From contig NW_024609880.1 of NCBI RefSeq assembly GCF_016920785.2, forward strand, positions 53,014,121-53,078,120: a DNA stretch of 64,000 nt, read 5' to 3'. A model generated the notes under the pieces. The model saw only the letters and a program-made list of their open reading frames with translations. It was not told the DNA's origin and searched no databases. This DNA is from Ixodes scapularis (Eukaryota > Arthropoda > Arachnida > Ixodida > Ixodidae). Made by a program: the position numbers and the translations under genes. This document shows positions 56,101 to 62,510 of the stretch, one piece after another (positions within the stretch are counted from its first letter, which is position 1; every line of letters starts with the position of its first letter).

Positions 56101-59100
56101 TCACCCTCACCCTCACAGCCACACTCACCTAAGCCCCTCACTCACCTTCACCCTCACAGCTACACTCACCTTCAGCCCCTCACTCACCCTCACCCTCACA
56201 GTCACACTCACCTTCAGCCCTTCACTCACCCTCACTGAACCTCACGGCCCTCACGCACTCACCACCCTCACGCCCCTCACTTACTCATGGCCCTCACGCC
56301 ACTCACCGCCCTCACGGCCCTCACGGCCCTCACGCCACTCACCGCCCTCACGGCCCTCACGGCCCTCACGCCACTCACCGCCCTCATGGCCCTCACGCCA
56401 CTCACGGCCATCACGCCACTCACCGCCCTCACGCCACTCACCGCCTTCACGCCACTCACCGCCCTCACGCGCCTCACCGCTCTTGCGGCCCTCACACCCC
56501 TCACGCACTGATGGCCCTCACGCCACTCAGGCCAGCTTCAGATGGGGCAAATTCGCCCAGAAACCTTACGTCGCAACTAAAGCAACACGGGCCGCCCGCG
56601 ATCACACGCAGCAACCAATTGCTGCAATTTGCCATCGTCATCATAAAATTTTATTTTTCTTGCACTATTTAGACACAATTACGCGTTATAAACGTGTTTT
56701 TATGCATTTAAATCTCGTTAAGAATACTAATGCACCTTTCTGAAACAGTTTATTTCCAAAAAAACGATTGATTTCAAACCAGAACCAAGTCTTTCGGTGT
56801 CATCATCACCGGCACGAGGTATCACGTGAAAATTTTGCGTCCCTGATTGGATGCAGCCGTTTCAAACGCATTTGAATTGCTCCGAATTGCTTGCTTATTC
56901 CGAGCCGCACCCGATCTCAGCAATTCGTGTCGATCTACGGAAAACTAGAGAACAACCCGCCATTAACTCCAAAATTGCTGAGAAAGATGCTCGATCTGAA
57001 GGGGGCGTCACGCACTCACCGCACTCATGGCCCTCACACGCCTCATGCGCTCACCGCCCTCACGGCCCTCACGCCTCTCATGCCACTCACTGCCCTCACC
57101 GCACTCATGGCCCTCACACCACTCACGCACTCACCACCCTCACACCACTCACGCATTCATGGCCCTCACGCCGCTCACCACCCTCACGCCCCTCACGCAT
57201 TCATGGCCCTCATACCCCTTACCGCCCTCATGGCCCTCATGGCCCTCATGGCCCTCACGACCCTCACAGCCCTCACGGCCCTCACGGCCCCTCACGGCCC
57301 CTCACGGCCCTCACGGCCCTCACAGCCCTCACGGCCCCTCACGGCCCTCACCCCCCTCACGGCCCTCACTCACCCTCACACTCATGAATTTTCCTGGTTC
57401 AGAAACTCACTCCCCCTCACCTCACCTGTGAAGATGAGGGTGAGTGAGGGTGAGTGAGGGCCCTCATGAGTGAGGTTTGCCGAGGTATGCCTGCACGTAA
57501 CACAAAACACATAATTCACCCTTCTTGAGTGGAGCACTCAAAGAAAAAGAGCACAAGAAAATAGCTCTGCAATATGCCGTGTCTGCACAAGCCCCTGGAA
57601 AGGAAGTCACTTGATAGTCCCATGCTTATGTCCACGCTGCACACGACCCTTTGAGGTTGAATATAATAATAATATTTATGATTTAATTTCAGGTTTCTTC
57701 ACTCTGCCACACGTAAGCACTTGCGTGTGAGAATAGGCAAAGAAAGAGGCTCCCACTCCACAATCATGAACAATATGACAATAAACCTGTTGTTAGGACC
57801 TTGCACCACACCAGCAGAATGCCAGAGTATGTTCCAGCCACTGATCTCTATGACAATTGCTGGATCGCGTTTGCCCGCTCCGCGAATGCGGTCACTGGCG
57901 GCCATCTTTAGGTAGAGTTATATCACCTCTAGCCATTGTAAGCTGCTGCAGCCGCTATCATTCATCCATGGCAGATAGCGTTTTGGCAGGCGGGTTGGCA
58001 GGCTGCGGTCAAAATAGCGTGGGTGATATTGCGTGCTTGATTAAAATTATTTGACGAAACATGTTTTTGAAACCCGGCGTGAACAGTACAGAACAGTTTT
58101 TGAGGACCTGGTAAAAGTTTCACGAAATTGCAGCACCGGGAGAAAAGCAGCACAGCACGTATTGAAAGTCGCATCGAAAGAAGCATCGAAAGCAGACGAC
58201 GGTACGGAGTCTGCTTTTGATGCGAGCTGCGCTGCTTTCCCCCGGTGCTGCGCTTTCGTAGAACTTTTGCCGGGTCCTCAAAGATGAGGCTACTGTTCAC
58301 GCCGGGTTTCAAGAATCTGCTTCGTCGAACAACTTCAATCAAGCACGAAATGTCACCCACGGTACAGTGTACTAGATCTACGGCTATTTTATGGCAGCCT
58401 GCCGCCATTGCGCTGTCCGCCATATTACTATGATGGCTAGAGATGATATAACTCTACCTAAAGATGGCCGCCAGTGACCGCATTCCGGTCCATAGGAGGA
58501 GCTGGTCAAACGCGATCCAGCAAATAGACATAGAGATCAGTGGTTCCAGCAGACTGCTAAGTTCTACATATTCCATTTCCACAGGGCTGCGACCAACTTT
58601 CAACTTGTGATAATGACATAACCTGTGAGCCACTGAAGTGGACCCATGTGTCCGGGTAATGAGACTAAAATCTGTTTACCTCGAAGTAATTTAGAAGAAA
58701 ACAAAATTTGTTGTCCCACTATTCAATGCTGACTTTAATTTGTTCAATACCCAGCTTGTGTAAATTTCTCATCCTTACGGAAAAAAGAGGACACTCCCCT
58801 GATATGTGCGATAAAGCAATTCTTGCTGTATTTCTTTGACATTGTTATTAGAGGGCAAAAAGAAGTTGGATAGTCACTCTCACAACATACACGGGCAGGC
58901 AAACCTCAGGAAATAAGCATGCACTAAAAGCAATGATTAAAAGCTTAAAAGGCGCGAACAAACAGGACGAAAAAAGACAAACGTACGGCAAGGACAGGCG
59001 ACAGGTGTCGTACGTGTGACTTTTTTCGTCCCGTTTGTTTGCGCCTTTTAACCTTTTAATCGATATGAACCAACTAGCCCCAACCAAAGTTTTAATAAGA

Positions 59101-60693
59101 ATAATGAGTCTACTTGGTCGGTTGCAGCGAGTTGGATATAGCAGGCAGATATAAAGTGAGAAAAGAGCACAAAAAAAGAAGAAAATGTCTGCCTTTTTTA
59201 AATGCACTGAACAAACAATTTAAATACCAAGATAAGTCTTTTAAAACTTAATGGCCTTGCGAGCTTGGACCAAGTTTCGTTTTTGTGGAGGCATATATGA
59301 GTGAATTACGGATACAGATTTGCATTTCAGACACCAAGCATCATAACGGGCAACCGGGACCACTTCAAGGAATTTAAAGCGTACCTGTTATGTGGAATCC
59401 TAAGGGCCTTCGTCAGATCCTGCTCAATATGAGTCATGCGAGCCAGCCACTCGTCGATGGGAGCCCTGTACTGCTCTGCGAGATTGTCGAGCTGATTGGC
59501 ACATATCTGCATTTGGTCCTCGAAGCTGAAGATGCATCTCGCTGGTCGGTATTTCAGCCAGTACACAAGCTCTACGAATCCTCTGCTCTGTAACAAAAGA
59601 GAAGAGAAAAGTAGTGAGTGTACAATCGTAATAAATATGGGCAACAGTATGCAGGTAACCTAGGCCCGTAGGGCAGACTAGCGAAAATTGGTGGTACTGT
59701 TCCGGTATGACAACAGCGATATCTACCACCAAGGATTTCTCTTTGTCCGGTGACGCCATGCATGCTATGTGCCAACGTCGCAGTCATGCTAACAGTTCCG
59801 CGCAGTGTACAGTGCTGCCCAAACTCAATGTTGCCACGAGATAGTCCGTCTTTGGCACATGTTGTCCTCTTTTTAGTCGAACTATGTAATGAACTTTCTG
59901 CTCCTCAATTGAAACCCAACCTGAGGAAGACATTCCAGCTGCTGCGGTAATCAACTTAGCTTTGAGTAGCCGGCTATAGGTCAATATTTGAATAACCGAG
60001 TGGCGGTGATATGTTTGATAAGCAATGCACATCTCTGCCTGTCTGTTTGTCTTCTCTCTGCTTGCTTGGTCTCACGTTTCAGTTGTCTTGCTGTAGTACA
60101 TCACGGCTGCTTTTGAGGCTGTGTCCATATCACATATCATGTCTCCTCGCCTAAATCTCGAAGTTGAACTTCATGCTCTTGTACGCAAAGTTAATGCTGG
60201 ATCTTTAGAAAGAGGAAAGCTTACCAATGCCTGAACTTGTATCAGTTCGCCATGTTTATCAACTACTTGCATCATCCTGTCATGCAACGGCAGCGTTGTG
60301 GTCTCCTGAAAATGAAAGAATAATAGAAACTTCCGATGTCATTAGAACTACGTCAAAGGTGCTTGCAGCGGAGTGGTTCACGGTCTACAGCTTCGAGATA
60401 AATTTCAGATGTTAGAAATTGACACATGAAAAACAGTTTGATTTCATGGCACCCCAGTAGCACAATTAACAATTCGCAACTCCCAATGGTTTCGAAATTG
60501 AACTAGATCTTATCCACACCTCGCGTTTTGCGGTAGGAACTGAACGCAAACTCGGCAAAAATTCCACAGACCGACCGGACGATTACTGCCCGCATTTCCT
60601 AAATGTCCAACACTGCCATCGCCGTGATAGGGAGCATGCTACCTACTATACCTGTTTTTTATCTTCCCGACGAGTTCCCGTGGACGTAGCCAT
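26050..60693 (-). CDS. ascc2: Activating signal cointegrator 1 complex subunit 2 (ASCC2), 18 exons, complete
   Basis: ASCC2 binds K63-linked ubiquitin and brings the ASCC3 helicase to alkylated DNA. In the same ASC-1/RQT complex it acts on collided ribosomes. Coding exons, 5' to 3': 60652-60693, 60225-60305, 59385-59587, 55133-55204, 53703-53817, 52980-53177, 51957-52189, 49161-49241, 48985-49092, 45673-45753, 41218-41290, 39763-39960, 37038-37138, 35357-35455, 33033-33221, 32016-32106, 30379-30508, 26050-26180. All phases agree, giving 742 codons with stop; human ASCC2 has 757 residues. Residues 1 to about 430 form the ASCC3-binding domain (IFDIPKIFDLCVLF, LRLSTYKESK). A CUE domain lies at about 480-525 (LFPDM ... 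CLEYYNNYEEVVMALLDNNL). The acidic YEDEYDDTYD block and the basic tail ending KRSRGMYS follow. The start ATG has G at -3 and G at +4. Confidence 0.96.
26671..28329. mobile_element. DNA element with AGGGTTCC.TGTTT ends, carrying a nested MITE
   Basis: The left end AGGGTTCCGTGTTTCCG and right end GAAAACATGGAATCCT are inverted repeats, with related CTCCGAAAA blocks just inside each. The MITE 26715-27195 is inserted near the left end. Only non-coding sequence is seen. Confidence 0.6.
26715..27195. mobile_element. MITE with CTATAGTCGGTTACA ends
   Basis: The left CTATAGTCGGTTACAAGTCA and right TAACCTGTAACTGACTATAG are inverted repeats of about 29 bp, flanked at TA. The ends match those of the hairpin MITE at 38510-38675. 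The 182-codon frame crossing it is not a gene. Confidence 0.82.
28726..29049. mobile_element. piggyBac-like MITE (CCCTTTAAG ends)
   Basis: CCCTTTAAGAGCC and GGCACTTAAAGGG form the ends, flanked by TTGA on the left and TTAA on the right. The interior has three degenerate copies of GGACGA(G/A)CT(T/A)(G)GCTCGTC. Confidence 0.7.
29057..30378. other. ascc2 intron, one diverged repeat
   Basis: Holds a T-run (29084-29106) and, at about 30080-30330, a segment similar to 32590-32715 (GCGAGCAAAGCCAAAGCTAC against GCGAGCGAAGCCGAAACTAC). Nothing else is recognised. Confidence 0.5.
30379..30508 (-). CDS. ascc2: ascc2 exon 17
   Basis: Encodes WQPPRDQFVANPAEIRERRE then QRHREMMERKGG, matching DHFVQDPAVLREKAEARR. 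It is bounded by ttgcag and gtgggc. A second GT a few bases earlier would break the phase. Confidence 0.93.
31171..31883. mobile_element. TA-flanked DNA element with CCGTATTTACTCGCATAAT ends
   Basis: TACCGTATTTACTCGCATAA on the left and TTATGTGACTAAATACGGTA on the right are inverted repeats. Extra subterminal copies of GCATAATGAA/GCGTAATGAA follow inside. A short + frame (31390-31575) has no recognisable domain. Confidence 0.78.
32016..32106 (-). CDS. ascc2: ascc2 exon 16
   Basis: Encodes PFTVPRVLEPKQGRRNGDSR then YDDGGGAFEE, matching RRPFTIPQVL. It is bounded by tcccag and gtatgt. Confidence 0.93.
32107..33032. other. ascc2 intron, one diverged repeat
   Basis: Contains the 32590-32715 relative of 30080-30330. 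Nothing else is seen. Confidence 0.5.
33033..33221 (-). CDS. ascc2: ascc2 exon 15 (acidic block)
   Basis: Encodes SKTPKSLDEKGHDRVLKEVY, then EDTYEDEYDDTYDSNDVG and DELTTR. The YEDEYDDTYD core is shared with human ASCC2. It is bounded by gtccag and gtaggc. Confidence 0.97.
33346..33521. repeat. Long imperfect hairpin (CTGCTTCTT arms)
   Basis: CTGCTTCTTCTGCAGGGG ... CTCTGATTGGCTCCGATTG pairs with CAATCAGAGCCAATCAGAG ... AAAGAAGCAG. The arms are about 75 bp. Confidence 0.8.
33644..34783. mobile_element. TA-flanked DNA element (CTGTCGAGACCAGTTATAA ends)
   Basis: The left CTGTCGAGACCAGTTATAAC and right GTTATAACCAG-type end (TATAACCAGTCTCAACGG) are inverted and flanked by TA. Related TCGCTTCGCTATATCCGC and TCGCTTTGCTGTAGCCGC blocks lie inside each end. 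It could be a pogo/Tigger or mariner derivative; no transposase core is recognised. Confidence 0.72.
35357..35455 (-). CDS. ascc2: ascc2 exon 14
   Basis: Encodes LEARSIYDNDEFDILRRDDV then DLSRIHIGK, almost the human NDEFDVFSRDSVDLSRVHKGK. It is bounded by ttccag and gtatgg. Confidence 0.96.
35704..36438. mobile_element. Very long foldback element, TA-flanked, arms about 320 bp
   Basis: CAGGGTGAAACAAGGAGACG at the left pairs with CGTCTCTTTGTTTCACTCTG at the right, and pairing continues to about 36010 and 36110. The loop is about 100 bp. Both ends are flanked by TA. The arms differ at only scattered positions, including CATGCTCGTTCGTTGG-type blocks present in both. It lies in the ascc2 intron between exons 14 and 13. 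Confidence 0.92.
37038..37138 (-). CDS. ascc2: ascc2 exon 13 (second half of CUE)
   Basis: Encodes QCLEYYNNYEEVVMALLDNN then LPPSLCQPEP. This completes the CUE domain. It is bounded by ctgcag and gtaagt. Confidence 0.94.
38510..38675. mobile_element. Hairpin MITE with CTATAGTTGGTGACAGG ends
   Basis: ACTATAGTTGGTGACAGGTC and GACCTGTCACCGACTATAG form arms of about 75 bp. The ends match those of the MITE at 26715-27195, but the interior here is a near-complete hairpin. Confidence 0.87.
39017..39682. mobile_element. Tigger/pogo-like element with TA target site
   Basis: CAGTTGGTTCGCAATAATTC at the left and GAATTAACGAGTCTACTG at the right are flanked by TA. The right end closely matches the end of the Tigger derivative at 50698-51834. 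A hairpin (39143-39267) is nested inside. Confidence 0.78.
39143..39267. repeat. Short hairpin element, GTGCACTTCT family, copy 2
   Basis: CCGTTGAGTGCACTTCTTCC pairs with the complement ending CACTCAACGG, around a GAAGCAAC/GCTGCTTC core. It is inserted into the Tigger-like element. Confidence 0.82.
39763..39960 (-). CDS. ascc2: ascc2 exon 12 (linker and first half of CUE)
   Basis: Encodes DLATKPKAEK, a low-complexity Gly/Ser/Asn linker, then QSLGELFPDMPSEFLQ. LFPDM is the CUE signature near the ubiquitin-contact helix. It is bounded by ctgcag and gtacaa. Confidence 0.93.
39961..41217. other. ascc2 intron, no feature seen
   Basis: No repeat boundary is recognised. A short minus-strand frame near 40552-40490 (VTDYVLNAS) faintly recalls the human AYILQAV segment, but its exit phase does not fit exon 12. 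Confidence 0.45.
41218..41290 (-). CDS. ascc2: ascc2 exon 11
   Basis: Encodes FIFAYQQLYPVEEDIGMFEQ then FNFF, matching DYDALFPVAEDISLLQQ. The human segment that follows (LDETRTAYIL) has no clear counterpart here, so an extra small phase-0 exon between this one and exon 12 cannot be excluded. Confidence 0.85.
41291..42070. other. ascc2 intron, A/T-rich, no feature seen
   Basis: Unique-looking A/T-rich sequence with no supported element. Confidence 0.5.
42071..43091. mobile_element. About 1-kb TTAA-type element, diverged copy
   Basis: It starts AAGGGGCCCTGCAATCATAT and ends GTCGTTGCAGGGG. It aligns along its length with 47185-48180 (shared AACCGGACGACG, GCAAATGCAGTTTATAAAGTA-type and GTTCACGG(T/C) blocks). 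Its target TTAA is decayed. Confidence 0.8.
42127..42166. repeat. Perfect 19-bp-arm palindrome
   Basis: CGTCTCTTGTGGTTCGGGC and its exact complement flank AA. The related copy at 47230-47270 has only the left arm intact (CGTGTCTTGGGGTTCGGGC). Confidence 0.92.
44345..44905. repeat. Palindromic minisatellite of GTAACCCTC and GAGGGTTAC
   Basis: Dozens of alternating units CCCTCGTGAGGGTTAC and CCCTCACGAGGGT run in both orientations, so the array can fold on itself at many registers. Confidence 0.92.
44905..45295. repeat. Array of TCACGTGA and TGACGTCA palindromes
   Basis: About seven TGACGTCA sites (45 kb side 44960-45135) lie in GTGACGTCACTGATGACGTC repeats with TCATCATCA spacers. They are bracketed by about eight GGTCACGTGACC sites with C-rich spacers. 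These are the consensus sites for CREB/ATF and for bHLH-zip factors. Confidence 0.9.
45673..45753 (-). CDS. ascc2: ascc2 exon 10
   Basis: Encodes QEKPTGQELPYLESFFEVIC then NCLTEK, matching the FIEEFLQIFSSLLQEK segment. It is bounded by caccag and gtaagt. Confidence 0.88.
46161..47114. mobile_element. DNA repeat with GTGCGAATATTC ends
   Basis: Left GTGCGAATATTC and right CACTATTCGCAC ends. It shares end and inner blocks with the nested composite at 7856-14563, including CAACCTTCAC.A.TTC.GCTG and the TTCAATATCCGATTA block. A hairpin copy lies about 115 bp from the left end in both. Confidence 0.7.
46275..46404. repeat. Short hairpin element, GTGCACTTCT family, copy 3
   Basis: CCTTGTTGAGCGCACTTCTT pairs with AAGAAGTGCACCCAACAA. 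Confidence 0.82.
47185..48180. mobile_element. 996-bp TTAA-flanked element (AGGGGCCCTGCAA ends)
   Basis: AGGGGCCCTGCAATCA and TGCTTGCAGGGCCCCT are flanked by intact TTAA on both sides (47181-47184, 48181-48184). Non-coding. It is a relative of 42071-43091. Confidence 0.9.
48698..48906. repeat. Near-perfect 209-bp hairpin 79 bp from ascc2 exon 9
   Basis: ACCGCCGAATTCAGAAACC at the left pairs with GGTTTCTGAATTCGGCGGT at the right. The arms are about 95 bp with very few mismatches and a short loop near GGCGGATCTGTCC. It lies just past exon 9 in the direction of ascc2 transcription. Confidence 0.95.
48985..49092 (-). CDS. ascc2: ascc2 exon 9
   Basis: Encodes VFTMVKKRLSYAKTCILKVF, RSMLQQSCLQPLTELG, aligning with the RLSHSRKKLMEIFH...CLLP segment. 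The donor gtctgt is weak but is required by the phase. Confidence 0.88.
49161..49241 (-). CDS. ascc2: ascc2 exon 8
   Basis: Encodes LAEFFDSTFPVLKEELIRRN then KLKSFE. It is bounded by tttcag and gtgagt. Confidence 0.9.
50183..50593. mobile_element. MITE with about 65-bp inverted ends (AGGGGCACTAAAGTAGAT)
   Basis: AGGGGCACTAAAGTAGATCT at the left pairs with AATCCACTTTCGCATACCCT at the right, and TTTTTTTATGA...CTCAACCTAC also corresponds. A second hairpin (GACCGAACATTGCGATATG against CAATGTTTGGTC) lies inside. Confidence 0.75.
50739..51190 (-). pseudogene. Tigger transposase, DNA-binding region only, frameshifted
   Basis: On the minus strand one frame gives VDAGLLSKQEIAKKRAIPKS (psq-type helix-turn-helix), and a second gives KYRDLEKVLLLWIKDM. 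A third gives FAQQLGYDDFAASDGWLHRF followed by RERYDF (CENP-B HTH 2). The pieces lie in order but in shifting frames, so the protein is broken. No DDE catalytic segment follows. The left TIR is reached soon after the second HTH. Confidence 0.85.
51353..51372. repeat. (TG)n microsatellite
   Basis: About ten TG units inside the Tigger derivative. Confidence 0.9.
51957..52189 (-). CDS. ascc2: ascc2 exon 7
   Basis: Starts AFERAVHSIQSDIDDDEFET after the strong acceptor cttcctgcag, which is the only one I found that keeps phase with exon 6. An upstream acceptor (before 52229) gives a longer frame but the wrong phase. It ends ...YPAVAKIFTLGTVGPR with donor gttggt. Confidence 0.9.
52840..52976 (+). 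mobile_element. Probable 3' tail of a non-LTR element
   Basis: A unique-looking block ends in the short-period tail ACTGATTGATTGAATGAA, typical of a non-LTR retrotransposon 3' end, which abuts the ascc2 exon 6 donor. No coding remnant is recognised. Confidence 0.4.
52980..53177 (-). CDS. ascc2: ascc2 exon 6
   Basis: Encodes KFANLLYDNFIFDIPKIFDL, CVLFQRGN and DLKDIEDTMLM. The donor is gtgatt. A non-LTR-type tail of TGATTGATTGAATGAA lies directly beside the donor on its 3' side in the gene's direction. Confidence 0.95.
53178..53702. other. ascc2 intron, no feature seen
   Basis: Nothing recognised. Confidence 0.55.
53703..53817 (-). CDS. ascc2: ascc2 exon 5
   Basis: Encodes YTELHRYLITKEMEDVED... 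VFRTFLRLSTYKESK, the conserved VFLTFLRMSTHKESK block. It is bounded by tgcag and gtgacc. Confidence 0.94.
53818..54690. other. ascc2 intron, no feature seen
   Basis: No repeat boundary or exon is recognised. Confidence 0.5.
54691..55059. mobile_element. TA-flanked element with CCGTAAAGTCCTGAAAGAT ends
   Basis: CCGTAAAGTCCTGAAAGATA and the right TTTCGGGTGTGAGGCA...ATTTTATGG are imperfect inverted ends flanked by TA. AAGATAGCCC and GGGCCATCTT correspond further inside. Confidence 0.65.
55133..55204 (-). CDS. ascc2: ascc2 exon 4
   Basis: Encodes FWSHAMYDDGFHQLLESYLR, matching the FWCQVIFDE...LDSYLRYVPR region. It is bounded by gttcag and gtaagc. Confidence 0.93.
55625..55718. repeat. Exact 47-bp tandem duplication
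   Basis: The unit beginning ATATCTATGCCTTTGTGGTG occurs twice, at 55625 and 55672. Confidence 0.95.
55886..56067. mobile_element. G-tract MITE with CAGGCACGTAGCCAGG ends
   Basis: CAGGCACGTAGCCAGG and CCCCGGCTACGTGCCTG are inverted ends. The interior has two G-runs of about 20 or more. Its right end serves as the target of the hAT element that follows. A relative with ..GCATAGCCAGG ends is at 62511-62656. Confidence 0.8.
56072..57489. mobile_element. hAT-type element expanded by a CCCTCACGG minisatellite
   Basis: CAGAGGTCGGCA at the left and TGCCGAGGTATG at the right are hAT-like ends. They are flanked by an exact 8-bp duplication CCTGCACG (56064-56071, 57490-57497). Two blocks (56095-56530 and 57005-57470) are degenerate arrays of CCCTCACGGCCCTCACGCCA. 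Non-repetitive sequence lies between them. No transposase is seen. Confidence 0.88.
57839..58542. mobile_element. Long foldback element with 8-bp target duplication
   Basis: CACTGATCTCTATG and CATAGAGATCAGTG are the ends, flanked by GTTCCAGC on both sides (57831-57838, 58543-58550). The two arms of about 350 bp match almost throughout (CTGGATCGCGTTTG, GCGGTCACTGGCGGCCATCT). The loop lies near 58190-58215. Confidence 0.93.
58936..59060. repeat. 125-bp hairpin
   Basis: ATTAAAAGCTTAAAAGGCGC pairs with GCGCCTTTTAACCTTTTAAT, and GACGAAAAAAG with CTTTTTTCGTC. It lacks the CACCAGCTCG tail. Confidence 0.88.
59385..59587 (-). CDS. ascc2: ascc2 exon 3
   Basis: Encodes FVELVYWLKYRPARC...IDEWLARMTHIEQDL...LRIPHN, corresponding to the YKPPP to LPHDK segment of the human protein. 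The acceptor is gttacag and the donor gtacgc. Confidence 0.9.
60225..60305 (-). CDS. ascc2: ascc2 exon 2
   Basis: Encodes ETTTLPLHDRMMQVVDKHGE..., matching the PALPL start of vertebrate ASCC2. It is bounded by tttcag and gtaagc and is in phase 0 at both ends. Confidence 0.85.
60652..60693 (-). CDS. ascc2: ascc2 exon 1 (start)
   Basis: ATG at 60693-60691 in context gcgATGG. It encodes 14 residues, MATSTGTRREDKKQ, then the donor gtatag. An upstream ATG (60710) hits a stop in its own frame. Phase 0 joins exon 2. The assignment rests on position, phase and Kozak context. Confidence 0.7.
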
Positions 60694-61799
60694 CGCGGAA
60701 ATACGGTGGCATGAAAAACCGAAGAGCGAAGTAGCCACCGGTAGCCACCACCAACGTTCACTACCACAACATTTGGAAATCCGATTGCAAGGGTCCCTAG
60801 CGGCGTGAGACGCGTGAGACGGAAACGAAAAGGTCCACGAAAACCGCCGAAACTGGAACGCTTGAAATGCTTAAACAAACGTTGGCTAAAACTGCGTCCG
60901 TACATTCTCTTAATTCAGCTAAAAAAAAAAAAAAAAGTTTGGTGGTTGGCGACTGGCTTGGTTGACTGGCTGGCTGATTCAATGCACTCAGGGCTACTCA
61001 AGGCAAGGCGGCAAGGCCAGCAAGGCTGGCAAGGCCGCTCAAGAGTCAAGACGTCAAGACGGTCAAGACTTTACGCCTGTTCACGCAACGTTGGGATATT
61101 GTTCCACGCGGTAGATGTGGTTTGTTAGCTTGCTCAGTTCACTAAATTCAGCTCAGCTGGCTCAGCTCAGCTAGAATACCTTCATGTGCGCTTTGCTTAG
61201 GGTGGAGACATTAGGCCATTTTGTCCCACGGGTTTATTTTTATTTTTTGTTCAGAAGCGCGTGAAAGAGCTTGTCCCTGCACGCGTCTTCGGCGATGTCT
61301 GTGCTATGGCGACATTTTGTTTTCGTCGATTTCTTTGTATTTTCCCCGTGAGCGCGTGCTGTCGGCATCGGGTGCTACAAAGGGTGGCATCACCCTAAAC
61401 AGAAGGACATTGAGGCACCAGCTCAGCTAGCCCACTGTAGCTTGGCGGTTCAGCCGTTCAGCTACCCTGCTATTTGTGGGTTCAGCCGCTGAAAGCTTTG
61501 GCTTCAGCGCAGCTGATATTCGAGTTCCAAGCAATGCAAGTTCCACTCATCCCCGAGCTCAGATGCATTCCGATGAAGGTCCCTCTGCCCGTCTGGGTCA
61601 GCAACTTCATTTGGTATTTGGTATTTATTTGCGCTCGTGAGCGCAGGCGTCACAGAAAGGCGTGTAGCCCGTACAATAATGCCTGTGAGGCCCGTCTAGA
61701 GGGGGTGATTATGTTAGTGATTAATGAACAGAGGTATAATGAAGGGCAGGGCAGTGATGCACCGTGAGGGATGGGGCAGAGTTATGCGTGTGATCGCAG
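60694..61799. promoter_or_regulatory. Divergent upstream region of ascc2 and the Tudor-domain exon
   Basis: The ascc2 5' UTR and promoter must lie right of 60693. I see no TATA box. It holds a (GGCAAGGC)-like degenerate run (61000-61070) and short CAGCTCAGC repeats (61138-61175). A weak candidate + exon (LIFEFQAMQVPLIPELRCIP, about 61514-61579) is possible. Confidence 0.35.
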
Positions 61800-62393
61800 G
61801 TGTGCTCCAGCCCTACGAAGTTCTGGCTCAGGCTGAAGGACAACAAACACCGCGATCCGTACATCCGAGACTTCGTCCGCGGACAGACGAAGCACTTCTA
61901 CACGCTGAACGTGGGAGCCTACTGCGTAGCGGACACCGGCAGGAACTTCGACCTCGCCAGGGCCTTCGTGCTAGACGTCCAGAAGGACGGCTTCGGCATG
62001 CCCATATCCGCCGAGGTCTGCTGTGTGGACTGCGGGCTATCCCTAGTGCTGGGCATGACCAAGCTGTTTCCCCTGTCTGAAATTGACGCCAAGATTCCGT
62101 GCCTAACTGTTCCCTGTTCCCTTCGCCGCCTGACGTCGCCCAGCAGCACGCGTCTTCGAGACATGGTGGACTGGTGCGTCACACCAGGTGCAGAGCTGGA
62201 GGCAGTCTTTTATGGAACTTCTGAGGCGGGCATGTATCAGGTAGACATGTTTGTAATGACTGGAGAGAACGGCCAAGAGAGGATGAACGTCGCCAAAGAC
62301 ATCGATAGGGGGATTGCTACGAGGATATGGTACCCTCACCCGCCGCAGAGAGGGAAAATCACCGCCTCCTTATCAAAGGCACTTCACCACTGA
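61800..62393 (+). CDS. Extended Tudor domain protein, terminal exon
   Basis: The frame opens after acceptor gatcgcag with VCSSPTKFWLRLKDN, the usual start of an extended Tudor domain (SPxxFW). A core follows: FYTLNVGAYCVAD, RAFVLDVQKDG, AEVCCVDCGLS, LFPLSEIDAKIPCLTVPCSL. The second staphylococcal-nuclease-like half (GAELEAVFYGTS...MYQVDMFVMTGEN) comes next. The stop TGA is at 62391-62393. Such domains normally bind methylated arginines of Piwi proteins in germ granules. The usual VDYG reads VDCG here, so one aromatic-cage residue seems changed. Earlier exons are not identified, so the 5' part may be in unrecognised exons upstream. TDRD5, TDRD7 or RNF17-like proteins are candidates; I do not assign one. 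Confidence 0.75.
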   Translation: MCSSPTKFWLRLKDNKHRDPYIRDFVRGQTKHFYTLNVGAYCVADTGRNFDLARAFVLDVQKDGFGMPISAEVCCVDCGLSLVLGMTKLFPLSEIDAKIPCLTVPCSLRRLTSPSSTRLRDMVDWCVTPGAELEAVFYGTSEAGMYQVDMFVMTGENGQERMNVAKDIDRGIATRIWYPHPPQRGKITASLSKALHH

Positions 62394-62510
62394 AATTTGT
62401 GCAGTCGGTCTGTTGTGGGCCATGCTAAGATGCATCATGTCTAACTGCCTTTTTGCAAATACCAACTCTTTATGTGTAGCTATTTAGCATACTGAGTGTC
62501 TATGGCATAC

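Noticed and set aside
56851..57457. 178- and 188-codon His/Pro/Ser-rich + frames
   Set aside because: Translations of the CCCTCACGG array in the hAT element, open only because the array lacks stops.
60639..60905. 88-codon - frame overlapping ascc2 exon 1
   Set aside because: Different phase from exon 2 and no family resemblance; the 14-codon ATG segment with donor gtatag fits better.
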